From contig NZ_QJJU01000002.1 of assembly GCF_003201655.1 (NCBI RefSeq), positions 372,001 through 436,000 on the forward strand: a stretch of 64,000 nucleotides of DNA. The letters run 5' to 3'. The position numbers were made by a program, and so were the translations under genes. The stretch comes from Mycolicibacterium moriokaense. GTDB taxonomy: Bacteria > Actinomycetota > Actinomycetes > Mycobacteriales > Mycobacteriaceae. Under the pieces are notes generated by a model. The model saw nothing but the letters and a program-made list of their open reading frames with translations. It was not told the origin of the DNA and did no database searches. Positions 40,643-49,989 of this stretch are shown here, one piece after another. Each line of letters opens with the position of its first letter. Position 1 is the stretch's first letter.

Positions 40643-41263
40643 CTACCGACGGCCGCGCTTGGCCGGAGCCTTGCGCACGGCCTTCTTGACGGCGGCCTTC
40701 TTGACGGCCTTGCGGGCCGGAGCCTTCTTCACGGCCTTCTTGACCGCTGCCTTCTTCACGGCCTTCTTGACCGCAGCGCGCTTGACGACCTTCTTGGCCG
40801 CAGCTCGCTTGACGACCTTCTTGGCCGCAGCTCGCTTGACGACCTTCTTGGCCGCAGCTCGCTTGACGACCTTCTTGGCCGCAGCTCGCTTGACAACCTT
40901 CTTGGCGGCCGCTCTCTTCACAGCCTTGCGGGCCCCGCCCGCCGTCGCGCCACGTTTCACTGCTGGTCCTTCCGCCGGGAGGCGCTGTGCGCCAGAGACA
41001 ACCGCTTTGAATTGTGCGCCGGGACGAAATGCCGGCACGGAGGTGGGCTTTACTTTCACTGTCTCGCCAGTACGCGGGTTACGCGCCACCCGCGCCGCGC
41101 GACGACGCTGTTCAAAAACGCCGAAGCCAGTAATGGTGACGCTGTCACCCTTGTGTACCGCACGCACGATCGTGTCGACCACGTTCTCCACCGCGTCAGT
41201 TGCAGACCGGCGATCCGTGCCCAATTTCTCCGTGAGTACGTCGATCAGCTCTGCTTTGTTCAT
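40643..41263 (-). CDS. hupB: Nucleoid protein HupB (HU with a Lys/Ala-rich tail)
   Basis: HupB is the mycobacterial HU homologue that coats DNA and has been linked to iron response and cell wall binding. The 206-residue protein has a standard HU domain ([15 protein letters not shown] to [17 protein letters not shown], about 1-90). A histone-like tail of repeated KRAAAKKVV and KKAVKKA units follows. The ATG at 41263 has GGAGG upstream; the open frame extends further but is not homologous. At DNA level the tail contains perfect 27-bp tandem repeats (40779-40886), so its length could vary between strains. Confidence 0.96.
   Translation of the reverse strand: MNKAELIDVLTEKLGTDRRSATDAVENVVDTIVRAVHKGDSVTITGFGVFEQRRRAARVARNPRTGETVKVKPTSVPAFRPGAQFKAVVSGAQRLPAEGPAVKRGATAGGARKAVKRAAAKKVVKRAAAKKVVKRAAAKKVVKRAAAKKVVKRAAAKKVVKRAAVKKAVKKAAVKKAVKKAPARKAVKKAAVKKAVRKAPAKRGRR
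40779..40913 (-). repeat. 27-bp tandem repeats in the hupB tail (four perfect copies plus one diverged)
   Basis: Copies start at 40779, 40806, 40833 and 40860 and are identical. A fifth at 40887 differs at several positions. Each unit codes for nine residues of the KRAAAKKVV type. Identical synonymous positions across copies suggest recent slippage or unequal crossing over, not only protein-level selection. Confidence 0.9.
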
Positions 41264-41394
41264 GCAAAACCTCCACATACCAGTGGCCCACTTTGGACCA
41301 ACAGAGGACACGGTAAACCCATTGGCCACTGATTTCCAAGAGCCACGCCCATTTTCAGGCGTAGCTGGCGAACTTTTTGGCAATCCGCTTGCCT

Positions 41395-41430
41395 CCCTTG
41401 GACTCCTGCCAAGGGCCCCGAGAAGCGGGG
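41395..41430 (-). terminator. Two tandem hairpins downstream of leuD
   Basis: CCCTTGG/CCAAGGG with a 7-nt loop (41395-41415) is immediately followed by CCCCG/CGGGG with a 5-nt loop (41416-41430). They lie in the 203-bp gap between leuD and hupB, on the leftward path out of leuCD, and probably end that operon before the hupB promoter. Confidence 0.55.
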
Positions 41431-41466
41431 TGAAGGCGGTGATTTCGGCCCGCCGAGGCCGCGTCG

Positions 41467-42060
41467 TCAGACCGGCAGAGTGCGCGGCTTCCAGTCCGGC
41501 CTGCTTGCTTCATACGATTCGATTTCATCGCATTTCCGCAGCGTAAGGCCTATATCGTCGAGTCCCTCGAGCAGCCGCCAGGCGGTGTAGTCGTCAATGT
41601 TGAACGGCACCATGACCGTTCCCGCGACGATATTCCGATCTTGAAGATTCACAGTGATTTCCATGCCTGGATGCTCCTCAATGAGCTTCCAGAGGAGTTC
41701 AACATCATCTTGAGAAATTTCCGCCGCCAAGAGCCCCGCCTTACCCGCGTTGCCCCGAAAAATGTCGGCGAACCGTGACGAGATAACCACCCTGAACCCA
41801 AAGTCCATCAGTGCCCAGACAGCATGCTCGCGCGACGAACCGGTGCCGAAATCCGGTCCGGCGACCAATACCGACCCCTTGTCGAACGGGGCAAGATTCA
41901 AGATGAACGCGGGATCGTTCCGCCACGCTGCGAACAATCCATCCTCGAAACCCGTTCGGGTGACCCGCTTCAGATAGACCGCCGGAATGATCTGGTCGGT
42001 ATCGACATTTGATCGACGCAATGGAACGCCGATGCCTGTGTGGGTGCGGAAAGCTTCCAT
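41467..42060 (-). CDS. leuD: 3-isopropylmalate dehydratase small subunit
   Basis: LeuD joins LeuC to isomerise 2- to 3-isopropylmalate in leucine synthesis. The 197-residue protein has the swivel-domain motifs [41 protein letters not shown] and [21 protein letters not shown]. The ATG has GAGGAGG upstream. It lies 12 bp after leuC in a two-gene operon. Confidence 0.97.
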   Translation of the reverse strand: MEAFRTHTGIGVPLRRSNVDTDQIIPAVYLKRVTRTGFEDGLFAAWRNDPAFILNLAPFDKGSVLVAGPDFGTGSSREHAVWALMDFGFRVVISSRFADIFRGNAGKAGLLAAEISQDDVELLWKLIEEHPGMEITVNLQDRNIVAGTVMVPFNIDDYTAWRLLEGLDDIGLTLRKCDEIESYEASRPDWKPRTLPV

Positions 42061-42072
42061 GACTGCCTCCTC

Positions 42073-43518
42073 TTAGTGAGTCGTAGCGGCGGGTAGGTCG
42101 GCAGGTGATGCCAACGTGCCCCGCACGGCGGTGGCAGCGGCGACCGCAGGCGACACCAGATGCGTGCGACCGCCCTTGCCCTGCCTGCCCTCGAAATTGC
42201 GGTTGGACGTCGACGCGCAACGCTGTCCTGGCGACAGCTGGTCCGGATTCATGCCGAGGCACATCGAGCAGCCGGCCTGGCGCCACTCCGCCCCAGCGGC
42301 CGTGAAGATCTCGCCGAGGCCTTCTGATTCGGCCTGCGCCCGCACCCGCATCGAGCCAGGCACGACAAGCATCCGTATGCCGTCGGCGATCTTGCGGCCG
42401 CGCAGGACGTCCGCGACGACACGCAGATCCTCGATCCTTCCGTTGGTACACGACCCGACGAAAACAGCGTCGACTGCGATGTCGCGCATCGCTGTGCCGG
42501 GCCGAAGATCCATGTACGCCAACGCTTTTTCGGCCGTCTGTCGATCAGCATCGTCGAACATCAACTCGGGGTCGGGAACCGAACCCGACAGCGGAACACC
42601 TTGTCCTGGGTTGGTGCCCCATGTGACGTACGGGCTCAGTGTCGACGCATCGAGGTACACCTCGGTGTCGAATTCGGCGCCCTCGTCAGTTCTGAGTTGA
42701 GTCCACGCCGTGACTGCCGTGTCCCACTCCGCGTCCTGTGGCGCATGCGGACGCCCACGCAGAAATTCGAACGTGGTTTCGTCAGGCGCCACCATGCCGG
42801 CGCGGGCCCCGGCCTCGATGCTCATATTGCAGATCGTCATCCGGCCTTCCATCGACAGCGATTCGATGGCACTTCCCCGGTATTCGATGACGTGACCCTG
42901 TCCCCCACCGGTGCCGATTTTCGCGATCACCGCCAGGATGATGTCCTTCGCACTGACACCGGGTGGCAGCTGGCCGTCCACATTGACCGCCATGGTCTTG
43001 AACGGACGCAGCGGCAAGGTCTGCGTTGCGAGCACATGTTCGACCTCAGAAGTACCGATGCCCATCGCGAGTGCGCCGAATGCACCGTGAGTCGAGGTGT
43101 GGCTGTCGCCGCACACCACGGTCATCCCTGGCTGTGTCAGTCCCAATTGCGGACCGATGATGTGCACGATGCCTTGCTCGACGTCACCCATCGAGTGCAG
43201 CCGGACGCCGAACTCTTCGCAATTGCGGCGCAGCGTCTCGACCTGTGTACGCGAAACTGGGTCGGCGATCGGCTTGTCGATGTCGATCGTCGGGACGTTG
43301 TGGTCTTCCGTCGCGATGGTGAGGTCGGGCCGACGCACCTGGCGCGCGGCGAGGCGCAGCCCGTCGAAGGCCTGCGGACTGGTGACCTCGTGCACGAGGT
43401 GCAGATCGATGTAGATCAGGTCGGGCTCGCGGGCTGCGCCTTCGCCTGCGCCGTGGGTGACGACATGGTCGGCCCACACTTTCTCTGCCATGGTGCGCGG
43501 TGTTTCGACTGCGGTCAT
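42073..43518 (-). CDS. leuC: 3-isopropylmalate dehydratase large subunit
   Basis: LeuC carries the 4Fe-4S cluster of isopropylmalate isomerase. The 481-residue protein has the aconitase-family motifs [20 protein letters not shown], the first cluster Cys in [14 protein letters not shown], and the CxxC pair in [24 protein letters not shown] lies near the end. The ATG at 43518 ([15 protein letters not shown]) is chosen by homology; the open frame extends a further 31 codons upstream into the divergent regulator's promoter. Only 39 bp separate it from that regulator. Confidence 0.97.
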   Translation of the reverse strand: MTAVETPRTMAEKVWADHVVTHGAGEGAAREPDLIYIDLHLVHEVTSPQAFDGLRLAARQVRRPDLTIATEDHNVPTIDIDKPIADPVSRTQVETLRRNCEEFGVRLHSMGDVEQGIVHIIGPQLGLTQPGMTVVCGDSHTSTHGAFGALAMGIGTSEVEHVLATQTLPLRPFKTMAVNVDGQLPPGVSAKDIILAVIAKIGTGGGQGHVIEYRGSAIESLSMEGRMTICNMSIEAGARAGMVAPDETTFEFLRGRPHAPQDAEWDTAVTAWTQLRTDEGAEFDTEVYLDASTLSPYVTWGTNPGQGVPLSGSVPDPELMFDDADRQTAEKALAYMDLRPGTAMRDIAVDAVFVGSCTNGRIEDLRVVADVLRGRKIADGIRMLVVPGSMRVRAQAESEGLGEIFTAAGAEWRQAGCSMCLGMNPDQLSPGQRCASTSNRNFEGRQGKGGRTHLVSPAVAAATAVRGTLASPADLPAATTH

Positions 43519-43520
43519 GC

Positions 43521-43551
43521 TTGACTTTCTCACAATCTGGGAAGCTAGTAT
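43521..43551 (+). promoter_or_regulatory. Promoter of the leu-linked IclR regulator (leaderless)
   Basis: A -35 TTGACT (43521-43526) and a -10 TAGTAT (43546-43551) are 19 bp apart. The -10 ends 6 nt before the ATG at 43558, so transcription should begin at or beside the first base of the coding region. The same 39 bp must hold the opposing leuC promoter and any operator, so regulator binding would affect both genes. Confidence 0.5.
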
Positions 43552-43557
43552 CTCTCT

Positions 43558-44259
43558 ATGAGACAGGATAGCGGCATCGGCGTGCTGGACAAAGCGGTGG
43601 GTGTGCTGCATGCGGTGGCAGACTCGCCGTGCGGGCTGGCCGACCTCTGCGAGCGCACCGGCCTACCGCGCGCCACCGCGCATCGGCTGGCCGCAGGCCT
43701 GGAAGTGCATCGGCTGCTGAGCCGCAACGGGGACGGCCGGTGGCGGCTTGGTCCTGCGCTGACCGAACTGGCCGGGCATGTCAATGACCCGCTGCTGGCG
43801 GCGGGCGCGGTGGTACTGCCGCGGCTACGGGAGATCACCGGTGAGAGCGTGCAGCTTTACCGCCGCGAGGGTACTTCGCGGATCTGCGTAGCCGCGCTGG
43901 AACCGCCTGCCGGACTTCGCGATACGGTGCCCGTCGGCGCCCAGCTGCCCATGACGGCCGGCTCGGGCGCCAAGGTGTTGCTTGCTTACGCGGATGCAGC
44001 GACGCAACAGGCCGTGCTGCCAACGGCGATGTTCACCGATCGAACCCTCGCCGAGGTGCGCAAGCGTGGGTGGGCGCAGAGCGCTGCCGAGCGCGAGCCC
44101 GGCGTGGCCAGCGTCTCGGCGCCCGTGCGTGACGGCCGCGGCGCTGTGATCGCCGCGGTGTCGGTGTCCGGGCCGATCGACAGGATGGGACGACGACCTG
44201 GCCCCCGGTGGGCGGCCGACCTGTTGGCCGCGGCAGACGCAATGACCCGGAGGCTGTAG
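43558..44259 (+). CDS. IclR-family regulator of leucine genes (Rv2989/NdgR/LtbR type)
   Basis: Actinobacterial members next to leuCD (NdgR in Streptomyces, LtbR in Corynebacterium) control leucine and other amino acid genes. The 233-residue protein has an N-terminal winged helix ([22 protein letters not shown], then [19 protein letters not shown]). An IclR effector domain follows, with [17 protein letters not shown] and the [22 protein letters not shown] signature. The ATG is directly preceded by a good -10, so the mRNA is probably leaderless. The effector is unknown, probably leucine-related. Confidence 0.9.
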   Translation: MRQDSGIGVLDKAVGVLHAVADSPCGLADLCERTGLPRATAHRLAAGLEVHRLLSRNGDGRWRLGPALTELAGHVNDPLLAAGAVVLPRLREITGESVQLYRREGTSRICVAALEPPAGLRDTVPVGAQLPMTAGSGAKVLLAYADAATQQAVLPTAMFTDRTLAEVRKRGWAQSAAEREPGVASVSAPVRDGRGAVIAAVSVSGPIDRMGRRPGPRWAADLLAAADAMTRRL

Positions 44260-44388
44260 CCACCCCCCGAACCGGTGGTCGGAAGCGGCCGGAAGGGAAG
44301 TTGGTTTTCCGTGAAGGGCCACCGACAGTAAATCGGCACATGGGTAAATAAATTTGCTGATAGGTCCGCCGGCGCCAAACACGCGGGC

Positions 44389-44394
44389 TACGCT
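44389..44394 (+). promoter_or_regulatory. -10 element for the periplasmic binding protein gene (leaderless)
   Basis: TACGCT ends 6 bp before the GTG start at 44401, so the transcript would start at the GTG. The 141-bp gap upstream is A/T-rich by local standards (TAAATAAATTT at about 44345-44355). I see no match to the IdeR box in it. Confidence 0.4.
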
Positions 44395-44400
44395 CGCGCC

Positions 44401-45387
44401 GTGGAAATCAACAGACGCAGGTTCTTCGGCGCAGCCGGCGCAGCCGGACTGTTTGCGATCAGTGTGCGGAACTCCGGCGTGGCAAATAGCGCGCCCACCA
44501 ACGGGCCGGTGACGATTCAACACCGCTTCGGACAGACCACAATTTCAGCACCGCCGAAACGAGTGGTGAGTGCGGGCTTCACCGAACAGGATGACCTACT
44601 CGCTGTTGGTGTCGTACCCATCGCCGTGACGCTGTGGTGGGGCGACGAGCCCTTCGAAGTGTGGCCGTGGGCACAGCCGAAGTTGGGCAGCGCCCAACCG
44701 GAAGTCCTCAGCATCTACGACGGGGGCTTCCAGTTCGACCGGATCGCCGCGCTGCAGCCCGATCTGATCGTCGCCATCAACGCAGGCGTGGATCAGGACA
44801 GCTACAACCGGTTGTCTGCGATCGCGCCGACGATCCCGCAGTCGGGTGATGCGCCGTTCTTCGAGCCGTGGAAGACGCAGGCCGCCACCATCGGCCAAGC
44901 AACATTCCAGCCCGACAAAATGCAATCGCTGATCGCGCAGGCCGACAACAGGTTCCCTGCCGTGGCCAAGGCCAATCCGCAATTCCGCGGCAAGAACGCG
45001 CTGCTGCTGCAGGGCGCACTCTGGGAAGACAAGGTGGGCGCCACGCTGCCCGGCTGGCGTACCGACTTCCTGACGCAGATGGGCTTCCGGATTCCAGACA
45101 GCATCAACGCGTTCGCGTTCGACGAGCACCGTGCATTCATTCCGCGGGATCAGATCGTTGCAGTCCTCAACACCGCCGATGTGCTGATCTGGACCACCCA
45201 AAGCGATGCCGACGAAGCAGGGCTACGTGCCGACCCGGCTATCCAGCAGCTGAACGCCACGACGCACAACCGCAACGTCTTCACTGGAAAAGAGTTGGCG
45301 GGCGCCATCGCGTTCTCTTCACCGCTGAGCCTGCCTGTGGTGGCGAACCAGCTGCCGCCGATGCTCAGTGCGGCTCTGAATCACTAG
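44401..45387 (+). CDS. Tat-exported FecB/FhuD-like iron-siderophore-binding protein
   Basis: The 328-residue protein begins with a twin-arginine signal (NRRRFFGAAGAAGLFAISV). It then shows the type III periplasmic-binding layout: PKRVVSAGFTEQDDLLAVGVVPIAV, the middle helix, and the second lobe (KNALLLQGALWEDKVGATL ... VLNTADVLIWTT). Such proteins hand siderophore- or haem-bound iron to an ABC importer. No permease or ATPase is nearby. The start is GTG and probably leaderless. It is followed closely by a second exported protein. It is absent from this place in M. tuberculosis. Confidence 0.85.
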   Translation: MEINRRRFFGAAGAAGLFAISVRNSGVANSAPTNGPVTIQHRFGQTTISAPPKRVVSAGFTEQDDLLAVGVVPIAVTLWWGDEPFEVWPWAQPKLGSAQPEVLSIYDGGFQFDRIAALQPDLIVAINAGVDQDSYNRLSAIAPTIPQSGDAPFFEPWKTQAATIGQATFQPDKMQSLIAQADNRFPAVAKANPQFRGKNALLLQGALWEDKVGATLPGWRTDFLTQMGFRIPDSINAFAFDEHRAFIPRDQIVAVLNTADVLIWTTQSDADEAGLRADPAIQQLNATTHNRNVFTGKELAGAIAFSSPLSLPVVANQLPPMLSAALNH

Positions 45388-45398
45388 ACGCAACTGTG

Positions 45399-45896
45399 AT
45401 GCCGAACGCTCGCGCCTTTTGCGTTGCGCCGCTTGCCATCGCGGCCGCGATCTTGGCCGCCCCCGTTGCCGGTGCAGACCGACCAGAACCTGTGCCCCTC
45501 TTCGGTTCCTACGACACTTTCCTGGATCACTCGCGCCAGACCTTCAACGGTCAGCCCAATTTCTCCGATCCGTCTGTGCAGGCGGCAAGTTTCACGACGA
45601 CCTGCGTCGCGTCGGGTTGTGTTGCGCACTGGCTGAGGCTGACGGAGTTGACTGACAACCCGAACGCTCCGGCGCTGTTCGACTATCAGTGGGTCAACAA
45701 CCGGTGGGAGTCGACAGGCGAGTATCCGTTCCATTGCGACGACGGCAGCGCGATCACGACCACAAGGTCCGACTTCCTCACACCCAACGGTGACGGGAGC
45801 TTCGCCGGTGAACGCACTTTCACCGTGATCGGGCGGGGATGCCCCGGTGAGGGTGCGGGAACCTACTGGTTGCCGTTCACGCTGACGCCCACGTGA
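45399..45896 (+). CDS. Exported protein of unknown function
   Basis: The 165-residue protein has a signal peptide (FCVAPLAIAAAILAAPVAGA). The mature domain starts DRPEPVPLFGSYDTFLDHS and has four cysteines (TTTCVASGC, PFHCDDG, IGRGCPGE) and many aromatic residues (HWLRLTEL, DYQWVNNRWEST, GTYWLPFTL), suggesting a compact beta domain with two disulfides. The ATG at 45399 is 11 bp after the binding-protein stop; the GTG just before it is an alternative. Co-transcription suggests a linked function, but I do not recognise the family. Confidence 0.78.
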   Translation: MPNARAFCVAPLAIAAAILAAPVAGADRPEPVPLFGSYDTFLDHSRQTFNGQPNFSDPSVQAASFTTTCVASGCVAHWLRLTELTDNPNAPALFDYQWVNNRWESTGEYPFHCDDGSAITTTRSDFLTPNGDGSFAGERTFTVIGRGCPGEGAGTYWLPFTLTPT

Positions 45897-45937
45897 AGCC
45901 GACGCGGCAGGTGAAGCACCTGCTGTTCAACGATTTG

Positions 45938-46010
45938 TACCCCCGATGGGATTCGAACCCACGCTACCGCCGTGAGAGGGCGGCGTCCTAGGCCGCTAGA
46001 CGACGGGGGC
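45938..46010 (-). tRNA. tRNA-Glu (anticodon CTC)
   Basis: The 73-nt minus-strand sequence folds as a cloverleaf. The acceptor arm is GCCCCCG / CGGGGGT (with a G-U closing pair), the anticodon stem CCGCC / GGCGG, and the loop CTCTCAC places CTC at 34-36. The T-arm reads GTGGG-TTCGAAT-CCCAT. The discriminator base is A and CCA is not encoded. It lies downstream of tRNA-Gln and gltX on the same strand. Confidence 0.93.
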
Positions 46011-46106
46011 CAGAACTTTTTCCGGAGAGCCAGCATATCCCAGGGAATATTGCGGTCCTAATCCGCTGGAACTGGACGCTCTTCGCGCAAGCGCTCATCG
46101 CGATGG

Positions 46107-46178
46107 CTGGGGTACCAGGACTCGAACCTAGAATGGCGGTACCAGAAACCGCTGTGTTGCCAATTACACCATACCCCA
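46107..46178 (-). tRNA. tRNA-Gln (anticodon CTG)
   Basis: The 72-nt minus-strand sequence has acceptor TGGGGTA / TACCCCA, anticodon stem GCGGT / ACCGC, and loop TTCTGGT with CTG at 34-36. The T-arm contains GGTTCGAGTCC. The discriminator is G. Mycobacteria lack a glutaminyl-tRNA synthetase, so this tRNA is first charged with Glu by GltX, whose gene lies 119 bp upstream on the same strand. Confidence 0.93.
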
Positions 46179-46297
46179 TTGGCTGCCTATAACCGCAGGT
46201 CACAGGCCATTTTCGGCTTCGCTACTCCCTGCGCACTTCCCGTCGCATGTTGTATCGGGCCGACGTGCAGACTACCAAAGATTCGCAGGGCGCCTTC

Positions 46298-47776
46298 TCA
46301 CGCCTCGGCCGCAGCAGCGGCGGCAGCCGCATGGTCTCGCCCCGCGCGCAGCCGGAGCAGGCTGCGGTCACGGCCAAGCAGTTCGAGCGACTCGAACAGC
46401 GGCGGGCTGATCGACGCTCCGGTGGCCGCTACCCGGATCGGACCGAACGCCTTGCGCGGCTTGAGCGCCAGATTTTCCAGCAGCGCGACCTTGAGCGCTA
46501 TCTCGATCTTCGCCGTTGTCCACTCCCCGACCTCCTCGAGCGCGGTGATCGCGGCATCGAGCACCTGCGCCGCGTCGCCGCGCAGTTCCTTGGCAGCCGC
46601 TTTCTCATCGAGGCTGAAGTCGTTGTCGTTCAGGAACTTCAGCAGATCCCACGCGTCGCCGAGGACGACGATGCGTGTCTGTACCAGGCTGGCCGCCTCC
46701 GCGAATTGTCGGTCGTCAAGCCCGGTGTCGTGGCCGTGGGCGGCGAAGTAGTCGCGCAGCCGCTCGGTGAAGTCCTCTTCGCTTAGCAGCCGGATGTGGT
46801 CGCCGTTAAGCGCATCGGCCTTCTTCTGATCGAAGCGGGCTGGGTTCGAGTTGACGTCGACGACATCGAACGCCGCGACCATCTCGTCGAGGCTGAACAC
46901 GTCGCGATCCTCGGCGATGCCCCAGCCGAGCAGGGCCAAGTAGTTCAGCAGCCCCTCGGGGATAAAGCCGCGTTCGCGGTGCAGAAACAGATTCGATTGC
47001 GGATCACGCTTGGACAACTTCTTGTTGCCGTCACCGAGAACGCTTGGCAGATGGGCGAAGTCGGGAACGGCATCGGCCACACCGATGCGGATCAATGCCT
47101 GGTACAGCGCGATCTGACGTGGCGTCGAGGGCAGTATGTCCTCGCCGCGCAGCACATGGGTGATCTTCATCAGCGCGTCATCGACCGGATTAACCAAGGT
47201 GTACAACGGATCTCCGCTCGCCCTTGTCAGTGCGAAGTCCGGAACGGTGCCTGCGGCGAAGGTAGTATCGCCACGCACCAGGTCGTGCCACGAAATGTCC
47301 GCGTCGGGCATCCGCAGCCGCACCACCGGCTTGCGGCCATCGGCGACGAACGCCGCGCGCTGTTCGTCGGTCAGATCGCGGTCGAAATTGTCGTAGCCCA
47401 GCTTGGGATTACGGCCCGCGGCCACGTGTCGGGCCTCGACCTCCTCCGGCGTCGAGAACGCTTCATACGCCTCGCCCGCATCCAGCAGCCGCCTCACCAC
47501 GTCGCGATGGATCTCCCCGCGCTCGGACTGCCGGTAGGGCGCGTACGGCCCGCCGATGTCGGGACCCTCGTCGTAGTTCAGCCCGAGCCAACTCAGCGCG
47601 TCAAGCAACGCGAGATAGCTTTCCTCGCTGTCGCGTTGGGCGTCGGTGTCCTCCAGTCGGAACACGAACGTCCCACCGGTGTGGCGAGCGTACGCCCAGT
47701 TGAACAATGCGGTGCGGATCAGGCCGACGTGCGGTGTGCCGGTCGGCGACGGGCAGAACCGAACTCGTACGGTCAT
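46298..47776 (-). CDS. gltX: Glutamyl-tRNA synthetase (non-discriminating)
   Basis: GltX charges tRNA-Glu and, in bacteria without GlnRS, also mischarges tRNA-Gln for later amidation by GatCAB. The 492-residue protein has the HIGH-type motif [19 protein letters not shown] at the start and the KMSKS-type motif KKLSKRD. The C-terminal anticodon-binding helical domain ends in an alanine-rich tail. The ATG at 47776 overlaps the stop of the FAH-family gene as TGATG; a GTG directly before it is in frame. tRNA-Gln and tRNA-Glu follow on the same strand. Confidence 0.96.
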   Translation of the reverse strand: MTVRVRFCPSPTGTPHVGLIRTALFNWAYARHTGGTFVFRLEDTDAQRDSEESYLALLDALSWLGLNYDEGPDIGGPYAPYRQSERGEIHRDVVRRLLDAGEAYEAFSTPEEVEARHVAAGRNPKLGYDNFDRDLTDEQRAAFVADGRKPVVRLRMPDADISWHDLVRGDTTFAAGTVPDFALTRASGDPLYTLVNPVDDALMKITHVLRGEDILPSTPRQIALYQALIRIGVADAVPDFAHLPSVLGDGNKKLSKRDPQSNLFLHRERGFIPEGLLNYLALLGWGIAEDRDVFSLDEMVAAFDVVDVNSNPARFDQKKADALNGDHIRLLSEEDFTERLRDYFAAHGHDTGLDDRQFAEAASLVQTRIVVLGDAWDLLKFLNDNDFSLDEKAAAKELRGDAAQVLDAAITALEEVGEWTTAKIEIALKVALLENLALKPRKAFGPIRVAATGASISPPLFESLELLGRDRSLLRLRAGRDHAAAAAAAAEA

Positions 47777-48561
47777 CACTTTCCTTTTCGGACAACAGGA
47801 TTGGTCAATGTCCCGATTCCCTCGATGGTAATGCTGACGGTGTCGCCGTCCTCGATCGGGCCGACCCCCTCAGGCGTGCCGGTGAGGATCAGGTCGCCGG
47901 GCAGCAGTGTCATAACCGCAGAGATCCACTCCACGATCTCGCCGATGTCGTGAATCATCAGCGAGGTCCGGCTGTGCTGCTTGATCTCTCCGTTCACCTC
48001 GGTGCGGATTTCGAGGTCGGCCGGGTCGACGTCGGTGACGATCCATGGGCCCGTCGGGCAGAAGGTGTCGTAGCCCTTTGCCCGGGTCCACTGACCGTCC
48101 TTCTTCTGTTGGTCGCGCGCCGACACGTCGTTACCGATCGTGTACCCCAAGATGTTCTCGGCGACCCTTGCGGCGGGCACATCCTTGCATGGCCTGCCAA
48201 TGACTGCGGCCAGCTCGCCCTCGAAGTGAACCGGATTGGCTTCGGCAGGCAGCTGGATCGGCACGCCCGGCCCGATGATCGCGGTGTTGGGCTTCATGAA
48301 GATCACCGGATCGGGAAACGACCCACCGCCCATCTCTGCGACGTGCGCTGCGTAGTTCTTGCCGATGCACACCACCTTGCTCGCAAGGATCGGCGCCAAC
48401 AGCCGCACGTCGGCCAGCGGCCATTGACGGCCGGTGAAGCTGGGGGCGCCGAACGGATGCTCGGCGATTTCCCTCGCGATTGCCTCGTTGGGGTCATCAG
48501 TGGGTCCTTCGATGCTGACGAAGGCGACACCGTCGGGACTGGCGATTCGGCCAAGGCGCAT
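47776..48561 (-). CDS. Fumarylacetoacetate hydrolase (FAH) family protein (Rv2993c type)
   Basis: FAH-family enzymes cleave or isomerise C-C bonds in acylpyruvates and decarboxylate oxaloacetate. The 261-residue protein has a short N-terminal domain ([19 protein letters not shown]) and the metal-binding FAH core: [13 protein letters not shown], then [17 protein letters not shown] (metal-binding Glu) and [19 protein letters not shown]. The exact substrate cannot be inferred. It overlaps gltX by one base and is divergent from the MFS gene. Confidence 0.9.
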   Translation of the reverse strand: MRLGRIASPDGVAFVSIEGPTDDPNEAIAREIAEHPFGAPSFTGRQWPLADVRLLAPILASKVVCIGKNYAAHVAEMGGGSFPDPVIFMKPNTAIIGPGVPIQLPAEANPVHFEGELAAVIGRPCKDVPAARVAENILGYTIGNDVSARDQQKKDGQWTRAKGYDTFCPTGPWIVTDVDPADLEIRTEVNGEIKQHSRTSLMIHDIGEIVEWISAVMTLLPGDLILTGTPEGVGPIEDGDTVSITIEGIGTLTNPVVRKGK

Positions 48562-48675
48562 GATCTCAGCCTAGTGGCCGTGGTCGCGGCGGCCGCGGCC
48601 AGGCCCTGTGCGCATTTGTCTCAGAATATGGAATATGGGTTCAGCATTGTGAGATAGCTATGCGACGATGGCGAC

Positions 48676-49848
48676 GTGTCCATCGAATCGATCAGCTCCG
48701 TGCGTCGCTGGTCGATGTTGGTCATCGCGCTCACCGCGACGCTGTGCTCGAACGTCTTCATCAACGGCGCGGCCTTCCTGATCCCGACGCTGCACGCAGA
48801 GCACGGCCTGGATCTCGCCAAGGCAGGCCTGCTGTCGTCGATGCCCAGCTTCGGCATGGTCACGACTCTGATTGCGTGGGGCTACGTCGTTGACCGGGTC
48901 GGTGAGCGGATCGTGCTGGCGCTGGGTTCGGCGTTGACGGCCGCCGCGGCGTTCGCAGCGGCGTCGGTGCATTCGCTCGTCGCGGTCGGTGCGTTTCTCC
49001 TGCTTGGCGGCATGGCGGCGGCCAGCAGCAACTCGGCAAGCGGCCGACTGGTGGTCGGGTGGTTTCCCCCCGAGAGACGCGGTTTGGTGATGGGAATCCG
49101 GCAGACCGCGCAACCGCTGGGAGTCGGACTGGGCGCCTTGGTGATTCCGCGTCTCGCCGAGGGCCACGGCGTCGGGGTCGCCCTGCTGTTCCCCGCGGTC
49201 GTGTGCGCGGTTTCCGCGGTGGTGTGCGCGGTCGCGGTAGTCGACCCGCCGCGGCCGCCGAGGCACGAGGCCGCCGAAGCCGATCTGGCCAACCCATACC
49301 GCGGATCATCGGTGTTGTGGCGCATCCACGCCGTATCGGTCTTGCTGGTGGTTCCCCAGATCGTGGTGTGGACGTTCACGCTGGTGTGGCTGATGAGCGA
49401 TCGCGGTTGGTCGGCGGAGTCGGCGGGCGCGATTGTGACGGCCGCCCAGGTCTTGGGCGCCGGCGGACGGATCGCTGCGGGACGGTGGTCCGACACGATG
49501 GGTTCGCGACTGCGGCCGATCCGCATGATCGCCCTTGCGGCCGCGGCGGCGATGGGTCTGCTGGCGCTGACCGACTGGCTCAACTCCCCCGTCAGTGTGG
49601 CGGTGATGGTGATCGCCTCGGTGATCACGGTGTCCGACAATGGATTAGCGTTCACCGCCGTTGCAGAGATCGCCGGGCCATTCTGGAGCGGGCGCGCGCT
49701 CGGCACGCAGAACACCAGCCAGCTGCTGACGACGGGCGTTGCGCCGCCGCTGTTCGGCGGGCTGATCGGCATCGCAGGCTACCCCGCGGCATTCGCGGTG
49801 TGCGCGCTATTTCCGCTCATCGCGATGCCGTTGGTGCCGAAGGACTAG
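48676..49848 (+). CDS. Major facilitator superfamily transporter (Rv2994 type)
   Basis: The 390-residue membrane protein has about 12 hydrophobic segments and the MFS loop motif GYVVDRVGERIVLALG between helices 2 and 3. A second, weaker copy (AAGRWSDTMGSRLRPIR) follows the central loop. The substrate is unknown. The start is GTG. The 114-bp divergent gap from the FAH gene is A/T-rich near 48625-48660 and has an inverted GTCTCA/TGAGAT pair that may bind a regulator. Its TAG stop falls in the CTAG end of the palindromic element that follows. Confidence 0.88.
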   Translation: MSIESISSVRRWSMLVIALTATLCSNVFINGAAFLIPTLHAEHGLDLAKAGLLSSMPSFGMVTTLIAWGYVVDRVGERIVLALGSALTAAAAFAAASVHSLVAVGAFLLLGGMAAASSNSASGRLVVGWFPPERRGLVMGIRQTAQPLGVGLGALVIPRLAEGHGVGVALLFPAVVCAVSAVVCAVAVVDPPRPPRHEAAEADLANPYRGSSVLWRIHAVSVLLVVPQIVVWTFTLVWLMSDRGWSAESAGAIVTAAQVLGAGGRIAAGRWSDTMGSRLRPIRMIALAAAAAMGLLALTDWLNSPVSVAVMVIASVITVSDNGLAFTAVAEIAGPFWSGRALGTQNTSQLLTTGVAPPLFGGLIGIAGYPAAFAVCALFPLIAMPLVPKD

Positions 49849-49989
49849 TGTGCTGAGTCATTGATTCACGCTCAGCAGCGGGGTTGGGTCCAGGTGGACC
49901 ATTCACTATGCCAACGTCACAATGGGTGGGCGAGGTCGGACCCAACTACGCTCCTCCGCTGCGGCCGAATTAGTGACTGACCACACTAG
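49845..49989. mobile_element. 145-bp MITE-like palindromic element between two convergent genes
   Basis: The outer ends CTAGTGTG (49845-49852) and CACACTAG (49982-49989) are perfect inverted repeats. Inner GTTGGGTCC (49883-49891) and GGACCCAAC (49938-49946) pair as well. The intervening arms match imperfectly when one is reversed, including the CAGCGG-type segments and the GTCATTGATTC / GTCACTAATTC segments. CTAG on both sides could be a 4-bp target duplication. It has no open frame. It contains the TAG stops of both flanking genes. A large bidirectional terminator is the alternative reading. Confidence 0.5.

Noticed and set aside
40779..40913. Regular repeats considered as a CRISPR array
   Set aside because: The 27-bp units are directly adjacent without spacers and code in frame for the HupB tail.
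44260..44400. Search for an IdeR iron box upstream of the siderophore-type binding protein
   Set aside because: The region is locally A/T-rich, but I found no match to the TTAGG-type inverted repeat expected of IdeR sites.
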